DNA of 64,000 bases. Source: Streptomyces subrutilus. GTDB lineage: Bacteria; Actinomycetota; Actinomycetes; Streptomycetales; Streptomycetaceae. The stretch covers positions 7,482,001 through 7,546,000 of the forward strand of contig NZ_CP023701.1 of assembly GCF_008704535.1 (NCBI RefSeq). The letters run 5' to 3'. The translations under genes were made by a program, and so were the position numbers. The notes below the pieces were generated by a model. That model saw only the letters and a program-made list of their open reading frames with translations, had not been told where the DNA came from and made no database searches. Positions 57,285-64,000 of this stretch are shown here, piece after piece; the first letter of the stretch is position 1, and each line of letters begins with the position of its first letter.

Positions 57285-58484
57285 GTGGCCAGACCCGAGG
57301 GAGTGGAGCGCATTCTGCGGAATGCGGCCCCGCACGAGCTGTTCGACAAGATCCGCGACGTACTCGCCCAGCGCTACGGTGCGCACGCGGTCGAACTGCT
57401 GATGGTTGACTACGCGATGACCCGGCTCCAGCCGGTGACCGAGCTGCCGAGCACCGCCGAACCGCTGTCGGTGCACACCAGCGCCCCCGGCCGGGCCTTC
57501 GGCTCGCAGGAGGCGTACGTGGTCGCGGAAGGCTCCGGAGTGACCGCGCACCTGCCGGTCAGCGTCCGGGGCGACCGGATCGCCGTACTGAGCGTGGGAC
57601 TGCCGAGCGAGGAGTACGCGGCGAGCGTCCTGCCCGAGCTGCAGGACGTCGCCGACGCCCTGGCACACGAGATCGTCGTCGCCGAGCGCGACACCGACGT
57701 GTTCCTCCGGGCCCGGAGGGCCACCCGGCTCACCCTGGCCGCCGAAATGCAGTGGCAGCTGCTGCCGGGACGCTCCTGCGCCCGCCCCGAATACGCCCTC
57801 GGGGGACAGCTGGAGCCCGCCTACGCCATCTACGGCGACAGCTTCGACTGGTCCGCCTCCGCCGAACACCTCACGCTGACCGTCAACAACGGCATGGGCG
57901 AGGGCATCGACGCGGCCCTGCTGACCAACCTCGCCGTGAGCGCCCTGCGCAACGCCCGCCGGGCCGGCCTGGGCCTCGTGGACCAGGCCAGCCTCGCCGA
58001 CCAGGCCGTCTACGGGCAGTACCAGGGCCGCCAGCACCTGGCCATGCTCCTGCTGCGCTTCAGCCTGGGCACCGGCGAGGTGGACGTGATCGACGCCGGC
58101 TCGCCGCGGATCTGGCGGCTGCGCCAAGGCGCGGTGGAGCAGATCGAGCTGGAGGCGCAGCTGCCGCTGGGCATGTTCGAGGACACCATCTACACCTGCC
58201 AGCGCTTCCACGTCGAACCCGGCGACCGGCTCTTCTTCCTGAGCGACGGCGTCTACGACGTGGCCTCGCCCGGCGGCGAGCCCTACAGCCGGCACGCGCT
58301 GAGCCGGGCCATCACCAACACCCGGCTGCTGCCGCCCTCGCAGGTGCCGCGGGCGATCCTGGAGGAGCTCGCCGGGCACCGCGGCCAGATCGAGGCGGCC
58401 GACGACGCGATGGTGGTCTGCCTCGACTGGCGCGGACGCCCGGACCCCGGGGCCGACGCGGACCCGTCCGGGTCCGGGGTCTAG
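57285..58484 (+). CDS. GAF-like/SpoIIE phosphatase-like protein with an altered metal site
   Basis: The protein has 399 residues from a GTG at 57285 (GTG at 57252 possible; no ideal ribosome site). Residues ~1-150 form a GAF-like sensor (HELFDKIRDVLAQRYGAHAVELLMVDYAMTRLQPV). The PP2C part has YGDSFDWSASAEHLTLTVNNGMGEGIDAALLT, FHVEPGDRLFFLSDGVYDVA, and EAADDAMVVCLDW. In active SpoIIE-type enzymes the second block reads xDGMGxG or GDVxGxG; here it is NNGMGEG, with Asn at the metal-ligand Asp. The other acidic ligands remain. Activity is uncertain. It is preceded by a divergent MarR and followed by a 16-bp terminator. Confidence 0.85.
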   Translation: MARPEGVERILRNAAPHELFDKIRDVLAQRYGAHAVELLMVDYAMTRLQPVTELPSTAEPLSVHTSAPGRAFGSQEAYVVAEGSGVTAHLPVSVRGDRIAVLSVGLPSEEYAASVLPELQDVADALAHEIVVAERDTDVFLRARRATRLTLAAEMQWQLLPGRSCARPEYALGGQLEPAYAIYGDSFDWSASAEHLTLTVNNGMGEGIDAALLTNLAVSALRNARRAGLGLVDQASLADQAVYGQYQGRQHLAMLLLRFSLGTGEVDVIDAGSPRIWRLRQGAVEQIELEAQLPLGMFEDTIYTCQRFHVEPGDRLFFLSDGVYDVASPGGEPYSRHALSRAITNTRLLPPSQVPRAILEELAGHRGQIEAADDAMVVCLDWRGRPDPGADADPSGSGV

Positions 58485-58550
58485 GCCGCCGCCCGCGGTC
58501 CTGCCCGTGGCCCCGGCCCGGTCCCGGCGCGACCCGCCGGGGAGGGGGAG

Positions 58551-58584
58551 GTACCGGCCCGGCCGCGGGCGGCCGGGCCGGTAC
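58551..58584 (+). terminator. hairpin terminator after the phosphatase-like gene
   Basis: A perfect 16-bp stem (GTACCGGCCCGGCCGC and its complement) is closed by GG, 66 nt after the stop. Confidence 0.85.
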
Positions 58585-58625
58585 GGCGACGACATCCGGG
58601 GGCGGTCGGTGGCAGAGTGGGCCGT

Positions 58626-59285
58626 ATGGCGCCCCACATCGCTCCAAACGCCGCGGAGGGAGACCCCTCCGCGGCCGTCAGTGCCGCGGTGGAGCTGCTG
58701 GAGGTCCTCAGGGCCCGCGGGCAGGACGGCGCGGGCACGGCCGTGTCCCCCTCGCAGCTGAGGGCCCTGCTGGTCGTCGAGGAAGCGGAGGGGATCAACC
58801 TGCGCTCGCTCGGCGCCGTGCTCGGCTCCCGGCCACCCTCGGTCACCAGGCTCTGCGACCGGATGGCGGCCATGGGACTGCTGGAGCGCACGCCGAGCCG
58901 GACCAGCCGCCGCGAGGTCGAGCTGCGGCTCACCGCGCAGGGCAGGGCGCTGCTGGACGAGCAGCGGGTCATCCGGCTGCGGGAGATGTCGGCGGTGCTC
59001 GCCCGGATGGAGCCGGCCGCGATCGATGCCCTGGTCGCCGGGCTGAGCGGGTTCCGTGAGGCCGCGGGCGGGGTGTTCGCCCACGGAGACGCGGCGGCCG
59101 GGCCGTCGGGAGCGGGGCCGGGCGGGTCCGGCCCCCCCGGCGGCGGTCCCGGCGGCGGGCGGGCTCCCGTACCGGGCGCGACCGGGCCGCACCGGGCCGG
59201 GGGAGGGCCCGCGGCACGGGACGGCGGGCCGGGCGCGGACCCGAGCCGGGTGCGGGCTCCCGCACCCGTCTCCGACAGTGCTTAG
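58626..59285 (+). CDS. MarR family regulator with a long Gly/Pro-rich tail
   Basis: The protein has 219 residues from the ATG at 58626 (GTG at 58617 also possible); no strong ribosome site. The MarR domain: SPSQLRALLVVEEAEGINLRSLGAVLGSRPPSVTRLCDRMAAMGLLERTPSRTSRREVELRLTAQGRALLDEQRVIRLREMSAVLARMEPAAIDALVAGLSGFREA. After residue ~150 an unstructured Gly/Pro/Ala-rich tail of ~70 residues follows. It is paralogous to the MarR at 56681. A MarR-type inverted repeat lies just downstream of it, at the promoter of the response-regulator phosphatase gene. Confidence 0.88.
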   Translation: MAPHIAPNAAEGDPSAAVSAAVELLEVLRARGQDGAGTAVSPSQLRALLVVEEAEGINLRSLGAVLGSRPPSVTRLCDRMAAMGLLERTPSRTSRREVELRLTAQGRALLDEQRVIRLREMSAVLARMEPAAIDALVAGLSGFREAAGGVFAHGDAAAGPSGAGPGGSGPPGGGPGGGRAPVPGATGPHRAGGGPAARDGGPGADPSRVRAPAPVSDSA

Positions 59286-59342
59286 ATGCGCGCGGTACCG
59301 TCGACCCGGCACCCCCGTGGCCGGGGATGGTAATTGACCAGT

Positions 59343-59363
59343 TAAAATATTGCCTAACGGCAA
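59343..59363 (+). promoter_or_regulatory. -10 box and MarR-type inverted repeat before the response-regulator phosphatase
   Basis: TAAAAT (59343-59348) fits a -10 hexamer and is followed by TTGCC-TAAC-GGCAA (59350-59363), an inverted repeat of the sort MarR proteins bind, placed over the expected transcription start. The surrounding 59330-59375 is the most A/T-rich stretch in the island. Confidence 0.55.
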
Positions 59364-59447
59364 ATGATCACTCTAAGCTCGCCCCGGACGCAAGAGGCGC
59401 CCGCCGGGCGTTCCGCGCGCTCTGTGGCGAGAAGGGAAACGAACGCC

Positions 59448-60731
59448 ATGGAGAGCGCGCTGGGCCTGGGGTCGCAGAACTCCGCCGAGCACGGCGGCGT
59501 GCCCGCCGCGCGGCAGCCCCGGCAGGCGTCCGCGTTCGAACGGGACCCGCTCCAGAGCCTGTGGAGCGGCCGCCCGCCCCACGTCCTGCTCATCGAGGAC
59601 GACGAGGGCGACGCCCTGCTCGTCGAGGAGCTGGTCGAGGACAGCGGGGTCGACGTACGCCTCGGCCGGGCCCGCAGCCTCGCCGACGCCCTGTCCCTGC
59701 TCGACACCGACACGCCCCAGTGCGTCCTGCTCGACCTGCACCTGCCCGACGCGCAGGGCCTCGACGCCCTCAACCGGGTGCTCGCCCGGTCCGCGGAGGC
59801 CGCCGTCGTGGTCCTGACCGGCCTCTCCGAGGAGCAGGCCGGCCTCACCGCCGTCGCCGCCGGAGCCCAGGACTACCTGGTGAAGGGCCGGCTGGAGCCC
59901 GACGTCTTCATGCGGGCCATCCGCTACGCGATGCAGCGCAAGCAGACCGAGCTCGCCGCCGCCGCCCTGCAGACGGGCCGCCTCCGGGCGGAGGAGAACG
60001 CCCGTCTCGAACGCGGCCTGCTCCCCACCCCGCTCCTGCTGGACGACACCGTCTCGGTGTGCGCCCGCTACCGGCCCGGCCGCGCTCAGGCCCTCCTGGG
60101 CGGTGACTTCTACGACGTCGTCCAGACCCCCGACGGGGCCACCCACGCGGTCGTCGGCGACGTCTCCGGGCACGGACCGGACGAAGCGGCCCTCGGCGTG
60201 TGCCTGCGCGTGGCGTGGCGCGCGTTCGTCATGGCCGGCGCCCGCGGGCAGGACCTGCTCGACCTCCTGGAGAAGATCCTGGTGGCGGAGCGGTCCGGAC
60301 CCGAGATCTTCGCCACCCTCATCGCCCTGACCCGTACCGCGGGCGCCGACCACATCGCCGTGCAGCGCGCCGGCCACCCCGGATTCCTGGTCCGCTCCCC
60401 GTCAGGGGTCCGGCTGGAGGCCGTGCCCGGCGGCCCGGCCCTCGGGATCATGCCGGACTGGGACTCGTCCTGGCCCGTGACCGAGGTGCCGGTGGAGCCG
60501 GGCGGCGCCGTGATGTTCTTCACCGACGGACTGATCGAGGGACGCATCGCCTCGGGCTCCGACCGCCTCGACGAGGGCGGCCTGCTCGACATCGCCCGCA
60601 AGCACGCCGATCTGCCCGCCGACCCGTTCGTCGACACGCTGATCCACACCGCGGAGAGCCTGGCCGCGGAGTGGGGCGGCCTGGCCGACGACGTCGCCGT
60701 ACTCCACCTCGAATGGAACACCTCTCCGTGA
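59448..60731 (+). CDS. response regulator fused to a SpoIIE/PP2C phosphatase
   Basis: The protein has 427 residues from the ATG at 59448 with GAAGGGA upstream. Residues ~45-165 are a receiver domain: HVLLIEDDEGDALLVEELVEDSG, CVLLDLHLPDAQGLDAL (phosphoacceptor Asp) and VVVLTGLSEE, with DYLVKGRLEPD. A helical linker leads to the phosphatase: QALLGGDFYDVVQTPDGATHAVVGDVSGHGPDEAALGVCLRVAWRAF, PGGAVMFFTDGLIEG and ADDVAVLHLEW. All metal-binding Asp residues are kept. This is the RsbU-like class whose phosphatase is switched on by phosphorylation of the receiver; the kinase and the short regulator directly downstream are natural inputs. A MarR-type operator lies upstream. Overlaps the next gene by 4 nt. 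Confidence 0.94.
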   Translation: MESALGLGSQNSAEHGGVPAARQPRQASAFERDPLQSLWSGRPPHVLLIEDDEGDALLVEELVEDSGVDVRLGRARSLADALSLLDTDTPQCVLLDLHLPDAQGLDALNRVLARSAEAAVVVLTGLSEEQAGLTAVAAGAQDYLVKGRLEPDVFMRAIRYAMQRKQTELAAAALQTGRLRAEENARLERGLLPTPLLLDDTVSVCARYRPGRAQALLGGDFYDVVQTPDGATHAVVGDVSGHGPDEAALGVCLRVAWRAFVMAGARGQDLLDLLEKILVAERSGPEIFATLIALTRTAGADHIAVQRAGHPGFLVRSPSGVRLEAVPGGPALGIMPDWDSSWPVTEVPVEPGGAVMFFTDGLIEGRIASGSDRLDEGGLLDIARKHADLPADPFVDTLIHTAESLAAEWGGLADDVAVLHLEWNTSP

Positions 60732-62446
60732 CACCCCGGGAACAAGCAGAACCCCGCCCTGCCCGTACGCCGTCCTCCGCCGGCGCGGTCAGAGCGGCCG
60801 GTTCCGCCGTCCGCGGACTGAGCGTGCAGGCCTGGTTCGCCACGGTCCTCGCGCTGCTCGCCGTCATGGTCCTCGGCACCGCCGCGGTGGGCGCTGCGCT
60901 GCTGTCGAACACCACCGCGGCCGGCGACCGGATCGTCTACGGCATCGCCCCGGCCCAGCGTGACGCCCTGCGGATGGAATCAGCGCTCCTCGACCAGGAG
61001 ACCGGGGTCCGCGGCTACCTCCTGACCCAGGAGCCGGACCTGCTCGAACCGTACGAGCGAGGCCGCACCAACGAGGCCGCCGCGGCCCGCACGCTCTTCG
61101 TCGAGCTCGCCGGCGAGGACGGCGCGACCGCGGACGTACGGGCCGTCGAAGAGGCCGCGCGCGTCTGGCGCGACGAGTTCGCGACCCCCGCCGTCGAGGC
61201 CGTGCGCAGCGGCGCCGCCGTCCCGTCCGTCCAGGAGGGCAAGGCGCGCTTCGACGAGGTGCGCCGGAAGATCGACGCGCAGCAGACCCGGCTGAACACG
61301 ATGCAGGCCGACGCGCGGGCCACCTTCGCCGACGCCCGCTCCGAGCGCGACCACATCCTCCTGGCGATCCTCGCGGCGTTCCTGCTGGCGGGCGTCTGCC
61401 TCGCGGTCCTGCTCCAGGTCGGCGTCGTACGCCCGCTGGGCGTCGTACGGGCCGCGTCCCGGCGGGTGGCCGACGGGCGGTTCGACGAGGAGATCCCCCA
61501 GCGCGGACCCGCCGACCTGCGCTCGCTCGCCCTCGCGGTGGAAGCCATGCGCCGGCGCACGGTCGAGGAGCTCGCGGCCTCGCTGCGCAATGCCGAGGAG
61601 CTGAAGCGCACGGCCGCCGACCTCGACGCCCAGGCCGTGGAGCTGCGCCGGTCCAACGCCGAGCTGGAGCAGTTCGCGTACGTGGCCTCGCACGACCTCC
61701 AGGAGCCGCTGCGCAAGGTCGCCTCCTTCTGCCAGCTCCTGGAGAAGCGCTACGGCGACCGGCTCGACGACCGCGGAGCCCAGTACATCGGCTTCGCCGT
61801 CGACGGCGCCAAGCGGATGCAGGTGCTGATCAACGACCTGCTGACCTTCTCCCGGGTCGGCCGCGTCCAGGACGCCCGCGAGTCCGTGGCCCTCGACGGG
61901 ACGCTCGACCGCGCCCTGCGCAACCTCGCGACCGCGGTGGAGGAGAGCGAGGCCGAGGTCACACGGCCGCAGACGCTTCCCGCGGTGGAGGGCGACCCGA
62001 CGCTGCTCACCATGCTCTGGCAGAACCTCGTGGCCAACGCGGTCAAGTTCCGGGCGCCCGGTCGCACCCCGCGCGTGGACATCGCGCACCGCACCGACAC
62101 CGAGGCGGACCCCGGCTTCCACACCTTCACCGTCACGGACAACGGGATCGGCATCGACCCCGAGTTCGCGGAGAAGGTGTTCGTGATCTTCCAGCGGCTG
62201 CACGGCCGGGAGGCGTACGGCGGCACCGGGATCGGCCTGTCGCTCTGCAAGAAGATCGTCGAGCACGCGGGCGGCCGCATCTGGATCGACACCACGCACA
62301 CCGGCGGGACGCGGCTGGTGTTCACCCTGCCCGTCCAGGACGCCGACCCGGCCGGGTCGGACGCACCGTCCGCCCCGCCCGTTCCCCAGACCCGTACGTC
62401 ACCCGAGAGCGCCGGAGCCACGGCCGCGGAAGGAACCACCCCATGA
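60728..62446 (+). CDS. CHASE3-type sensor histidine kinase
   Basis: The protein has 572 residues from a GTG at 60728 that overlaps the upstream stop (GTGA); an ATG at 60713 is possible. Membrane segments at ~36-60 and ~213-235 flank an extracytoplasmic CHASE3-like domain (QETGVRGYLLTQEPDLLEPYERGR, RFDEVRRKIDAQQTRLNTMQADARATFADA). HAMP (VVRPLGVVRAASRRVADGRFDEEIPQRGP) and a coiled region follow. HisKA has the phosphoacceptor in EQFAYVASHDLQEPLRKVASFCQLLEKRY. The ATPase has NLVANAVKFRAP, FTVTDNGIGIDPEFAEKVF and GGTGIGLSLCKKIVEHAGG. It is the hybrid-like phytochrome-type class that pairs with Rcp1-like regulators, and one is encoded directly downstream (ATGA overlap). Confidence 0.95.
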   Translation: MTPREQAEPRPARTPSSAGAVRAAGSAVRGLSVQAWFATVLALLAVMVLGTAAVGAALLSNTTAAGDRIVYGIAPAQRDALRMESALLDQETGVRGYLLTQEPDLLEPYERGRTNEAAAARTLFVELAGEDGATADVRAVEEAARVWRDEFATPAVEAVRSGAAVPSVQEGKARFDEVRRKIDAQQTRLNTMQADARATFADARSERDHILLAILAAFLLAGVCLAVLLQVGVVRPLGVVRAASRRVADGRFDEEIPQRGPADLRSLALAVEAMRRRTVEELAASLRNAEELKRTAADLDAQAVELRRSNAELEQFAYVASHDLQEPLRKVASFCQLLEKRYGDRLDDRGAQYIGFAVDGAKRMQVLINDLLTFSRVGRVQDARESVALDGTLDRALRNLATAVEESEAEVTRPQTLPAVEGDPTLLTMLWQNLVANAVKFRAPGRTPRVDIAHRTDTEADPGFHTFTVTDNGIGIDPEFAEKVFVIFQRLHGREAYGGTGIGLSLCKKIVEHAGGRIWIDTTHTGGTRLVFTLPVQDADPAGSDAPSAPPVPQTRTSPESAGATAAEGTTP

Positions 62447-62901
62447 CCATGGCGACCCCCCAGCCCCAGGCTCAGCCCGCGGAAGTGCTGCTCGTCGAGG
62501 ACGACGCCGGCGACGAGCTCATGACGCGCGAGGCGTTCGAGGACAACAAGATCGGCAACAACCTGCACGTGGTGCGGGACGGCCTCGAAGCGCTGGACTT
62601 CCTCTACCGGCGCGGCGAGTACGCCGAGGCCCCGCGTCCGGACCTGATCCTCCTCGACCTGAACCTGCCCAAGTACGACGGCAGGCAGGTCCTCGAACAG
62701 ATCAAGACCGACCCGGAGCTGAGCCACATCCCCGTGGTGGTGCTCACCACGTCGGCGGCCGAGGAGGACATCCTGCGCAGCTACAAGCTGCACGCCAACG
62801 CGTACGTGACGAAGCCGGTCGACCTCGACCAGTTCATCCGGGCGATCCAGCAGATCGACGACTTCTTCGTGACCGTGGTGAAGCTGCCGCGGTCCGTCTG
62901 A
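62443..62901 (+). CDS. Rcp1-like stand-alone response regulator
   Basis: The protein has 152 residues; its ATG overlaps the kinase stop. It is a single receiver domain: EVLLVEDDAGDELMTREAFEDNKIGNNLHVVRDGLEALDFLYRRGEYAEAPRPDLILLDLNLPKYDGRQVL (phosphoacceptor Asp), VVVLTTSAAEEDILRSYKLHANAYVTKPVDLDQF (Thr and Lys of the switch). No output domain. Proteins of the Rcp1 type shuttle phosphate between a phytochrome-like kinase and further receivers, here plausibly the receiver of the phosphatase at 59448. Confidence 0.95.
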   Translation: MTMATPQPQAQPAEVLLVEDDAGDELMTREAFEDNKIGNNLHVVRDGLEALDFLYRRGEYAEAPRPDLILLDLNLPKYDGRQVLEQIKTDPELSHIPVVVLTTSAAEEDILRSYKLHANAYVTKPVDLDQFIRAIQQIDDFFVTVVKLPRSV

Positions 62902-62930
62902 CAGCAGCACAAGAGAAGGTGGGGAAAGAC

Positions 62931-63293
62931 ATGGCCGTGCACCACTCCGGCGCGCACAACAGCGTCGAGGCGCGTTCCGAGGGGGACGTGCGCATCGTCG
63001 TGATGGCGGGCGAGTTCGACATGGACAGCGTGGGCGAGCTGCGGACGGCGCTGGACCCCGAGGCGGCCGGCGTCACCCGGTTCGTCCTGGACGTCTCCGG
63101 CGTGACCTTCGCCGACTCGACCGCGCTCAGCATCATGCTGCAGCCCGCGCTCGACCGGCCCGTCGTGCTGGCGGGACAGGTCCCCGACCGGCTGGCACGG
63201 CTCCTCGAAGTCACCGGCGCCGACCGGGCCTTCGTGGCCGCGCCGACGCTGGCCGAGGCGATCGTCGTCGCGGTGCCGCCGAGGCGGCGCTGA
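62931..63293 (+). CDS. STAS-domain anti-sigma factor antagonist
   Basis: The protein has 120 residues from the ATG at 62931 (AAGGTGG at 10 nt; GTG at 62919 possible). STAS features: DVRIVVMAGEFDMDSVGELRTALDPE and RFVLDVSGVTFADSTALSIMLQPAL, where ADSTAL holds the phosphorylatable Ser of antagonists such as SpoIIAA and RsbV. It follows the Rcp1-like regulator by 29 nt in the same run of genes and precedes the HATPase, its likely kinase partner. Confidence 0.93.
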   Translation: MAVHHSGAHNSVEARSEGDVRIVVMAGEFDMDSVGELRTALDPEAAGVTRFVLDVSGVTFADSTALSIMLQPALDRPVVLAGQVPDRLARLLEVTGADRAFVAAPTLAEAIVVAVPPRRR

Positions 63294-63358
63294 GCGCACG
63301 GCGAGCCGACGGCGCGGAGGGACCGGGCCGGAGGGAACCGGGGAGGGCGGGGGCGCGT

Positions 63359-63397
63359 GTTTGCCCCTGTGATTGCGGAGCCGTGTTCGGGGCAAAC
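63359..63397. promoter_or_regulatory. widely spaced inverted repeat before the HATPase gene
   Basis: The arms GTTTGCCCC (63359-63367) and GGGGCAAAC (63389-63397) match perfectly over 9 bp with a 21-bp spacer, so their centres are three helical turns apart. The site lies 42 nt before the GTG start and fits a dimer-of-dimers regulator site. No known consensus is recognised. Confidence 0.55.
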
Positions 63398-63439
63398 GGA
63401 CACGGTCCGGCCATGACGACACCGCCGAGGAGGTGAACG

Positions 63440-63877
63440 GTGCACCACGTGGAGTACGGACCGACGCACCCGGTACCCCGCACCGCCATGCAGGCGAGGG
63501 ACCGTGTGCGATCGCTCATCGAGTCTTCCGGCCTGCTGCCGGCGGGTGCCGGAGGCGGCGCCGAACCCGAGGAGGGCGCCCTGACCGACGCGCTGCTCGT
63601 GACCTCGGAACTGGCGACGAACGCCATCCGCCACGGCGGCGGCATCACCGGCTTCAGCGCCTCCCTGTCGGCGGACGGGCTGCGGCTCGCGATCGCCGAC
63701 GCGAGCGGTGACAGCCCGGTGACGCTGGCGCGCGTCCCCGGCACGTTCCCCGTGGGAGGCTTCGGCTGGCCCCTGATCTGCCGGCTCACCCACAGCGTGT
63801 CGATCAGCCCGACACCGCAGGGCGGCAAGCGCATCGAGATCGTCATGCCCCTGGCCCCCACCCCACGACCGGCCTGA
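63440..63877 (+). CDS. anti-sigma-type HATPase protein
   Basis: The protein has 145 residues from a GTG with GAGGAGGTGA upstream. It carries the N-box DALLVTSELATNAIRHGGGITGF, GDSP region IADASGDSPVTL and a G-box GGFGWPLICRLTHSVSISP, so the ATP-binding fold of SpoIIAB/RsbW-like kinases is present, though the G-box is the short type found in streptomycete HATPases. It likely binds or phosphorylates the STAS protein encoded just upstream. It lies 146 nt after that gene, behind its own inverted repeat. Confidence 0.9.
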   Translation: MHHVEYGPTHPVPRTAMQARDRVRSLIESSGLLPAGAGGGAEPEEGALTDALLVTSELATNAIRHGGGITGFSASLSADGLRLAIADASGDSPVTLARVPGTFPVGGFGWPLICRLTHSVSISPTPQGGKRIEIVMPLAPTPRPA

Positions 63878-63955
63878 ACCCCGGCGGGCCCCTCGCCCGT
63901 ACGGCGGTGGACCTATTCGGTGGCGCCCGGCGCACGTACGCCGATCCTGGTCGGC

Positions 63956-64000
63956 ATGGGGGAATCCACATACCGGCTCCGTGCCGTCCGCACGGCTTCG
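63956..64000 (+). CDS. possible start of a further gene, cut by the window end
   Basis: An ATG at 63956 opens a frame (MGESTYRLRAVRTAS) that continues to the end of the window. There is no clear ribosome site and too little sequence to name a family. Confidence 0.3.
   Translation, partial: MGESTYRLRAVRTAS

Overview
The window is high-GC DNA (well above 70% G+C by eye, with strongly G/C-biased third codon positions). GTG starts, AGGAGG-type ribosome sites, LacI/ROK/TetR/PadR/MarR regulators, twin-arginine-rich secreted proteins and a dense set of STAS/PP2C/HATPase regulators point to a Streptomyces or close relative. It looks like ordinary chromosome with many lineage-variable genes. I see no transposase, integrase, phage gene, CRISPR array or biosynthetic cluster, and one tRNA (initiator tRNA-fMet).

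Layout. 1-2.4 kb: end of an FAD monooxygenase and two small unknown proteins. 2.4-6.2 kb: a ROK repressor, a ROK-type palindrome and a secreted CBM2/beta-helix protein, probably one sugar-polymer regulon. 6.3-9.4 kb: a decayed PepSY gene with a hexanucleotide repeat, a VOC protein, a UBP-type zinc finger, a caspase-fold protein that seems to have lost its catalytic dyad, and the initiator tRNA behind back-to-back terminators. 9.4-11.1 kb: an NmrA-like reductase and a divergent TetR regulator sharing two operator palindromes. 11.1-18.6 kb: a complete ribose system (lacI-type regulator, rbsK, rbsD, rbsB, rbsA, rbsC) next to a secreted nucleoside hydrolase, each preceded by a near-identical promoter block. 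The hydrolase would free ribose from nucleosides outside the cell and the rbs operon would import and phosphorylate it.

18.6-34.8 kb: unlinked metabolic genes (DHFR-like, nitrobindin-like, MFS transporter, hemerythrin, DUF4383-like, MpaB-like, YbdK-type glutamate-cysteine ligase, class II amidotransferase, M15-like peptidase, gltD without gltB, ABC ATPase without permease) and a SpoIIE phosphatase remnant. 35-36.3 kb: a histidine kinase remnant with two frameshifts, head-to-head with a PepSY-like membrane protein. 36.5-49.6 kb: maltokinase-cap-like protein, PHP hydrolase, SH3 protein, an unusual radical SAM protein opposite a GT2 glycosyltransferase, PadR plus acyl-CoA dehydrogenase, AraC/GyrI, a DUF6153-DUF305 pair and a beta-hydroxyacid-dehydrogenase-like protein.

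49.7-63.9 kb is the most coherent region: a stress-signalling island with two MEDS-domain sensors (one fused to STAS, one to an anti-sigma kinase), a SigB-type sigma factor, two separate STAS proteins, three SpoIIE/PP2C phosphatases with different input domains, two MarR paralogues, a CHASE3-type histidine kinase, an Rcp1-like response regulator and a second HATPase. It can be read as two partner-switching modules, one sensing through MEDS domains and one driven by a phosphorelay.
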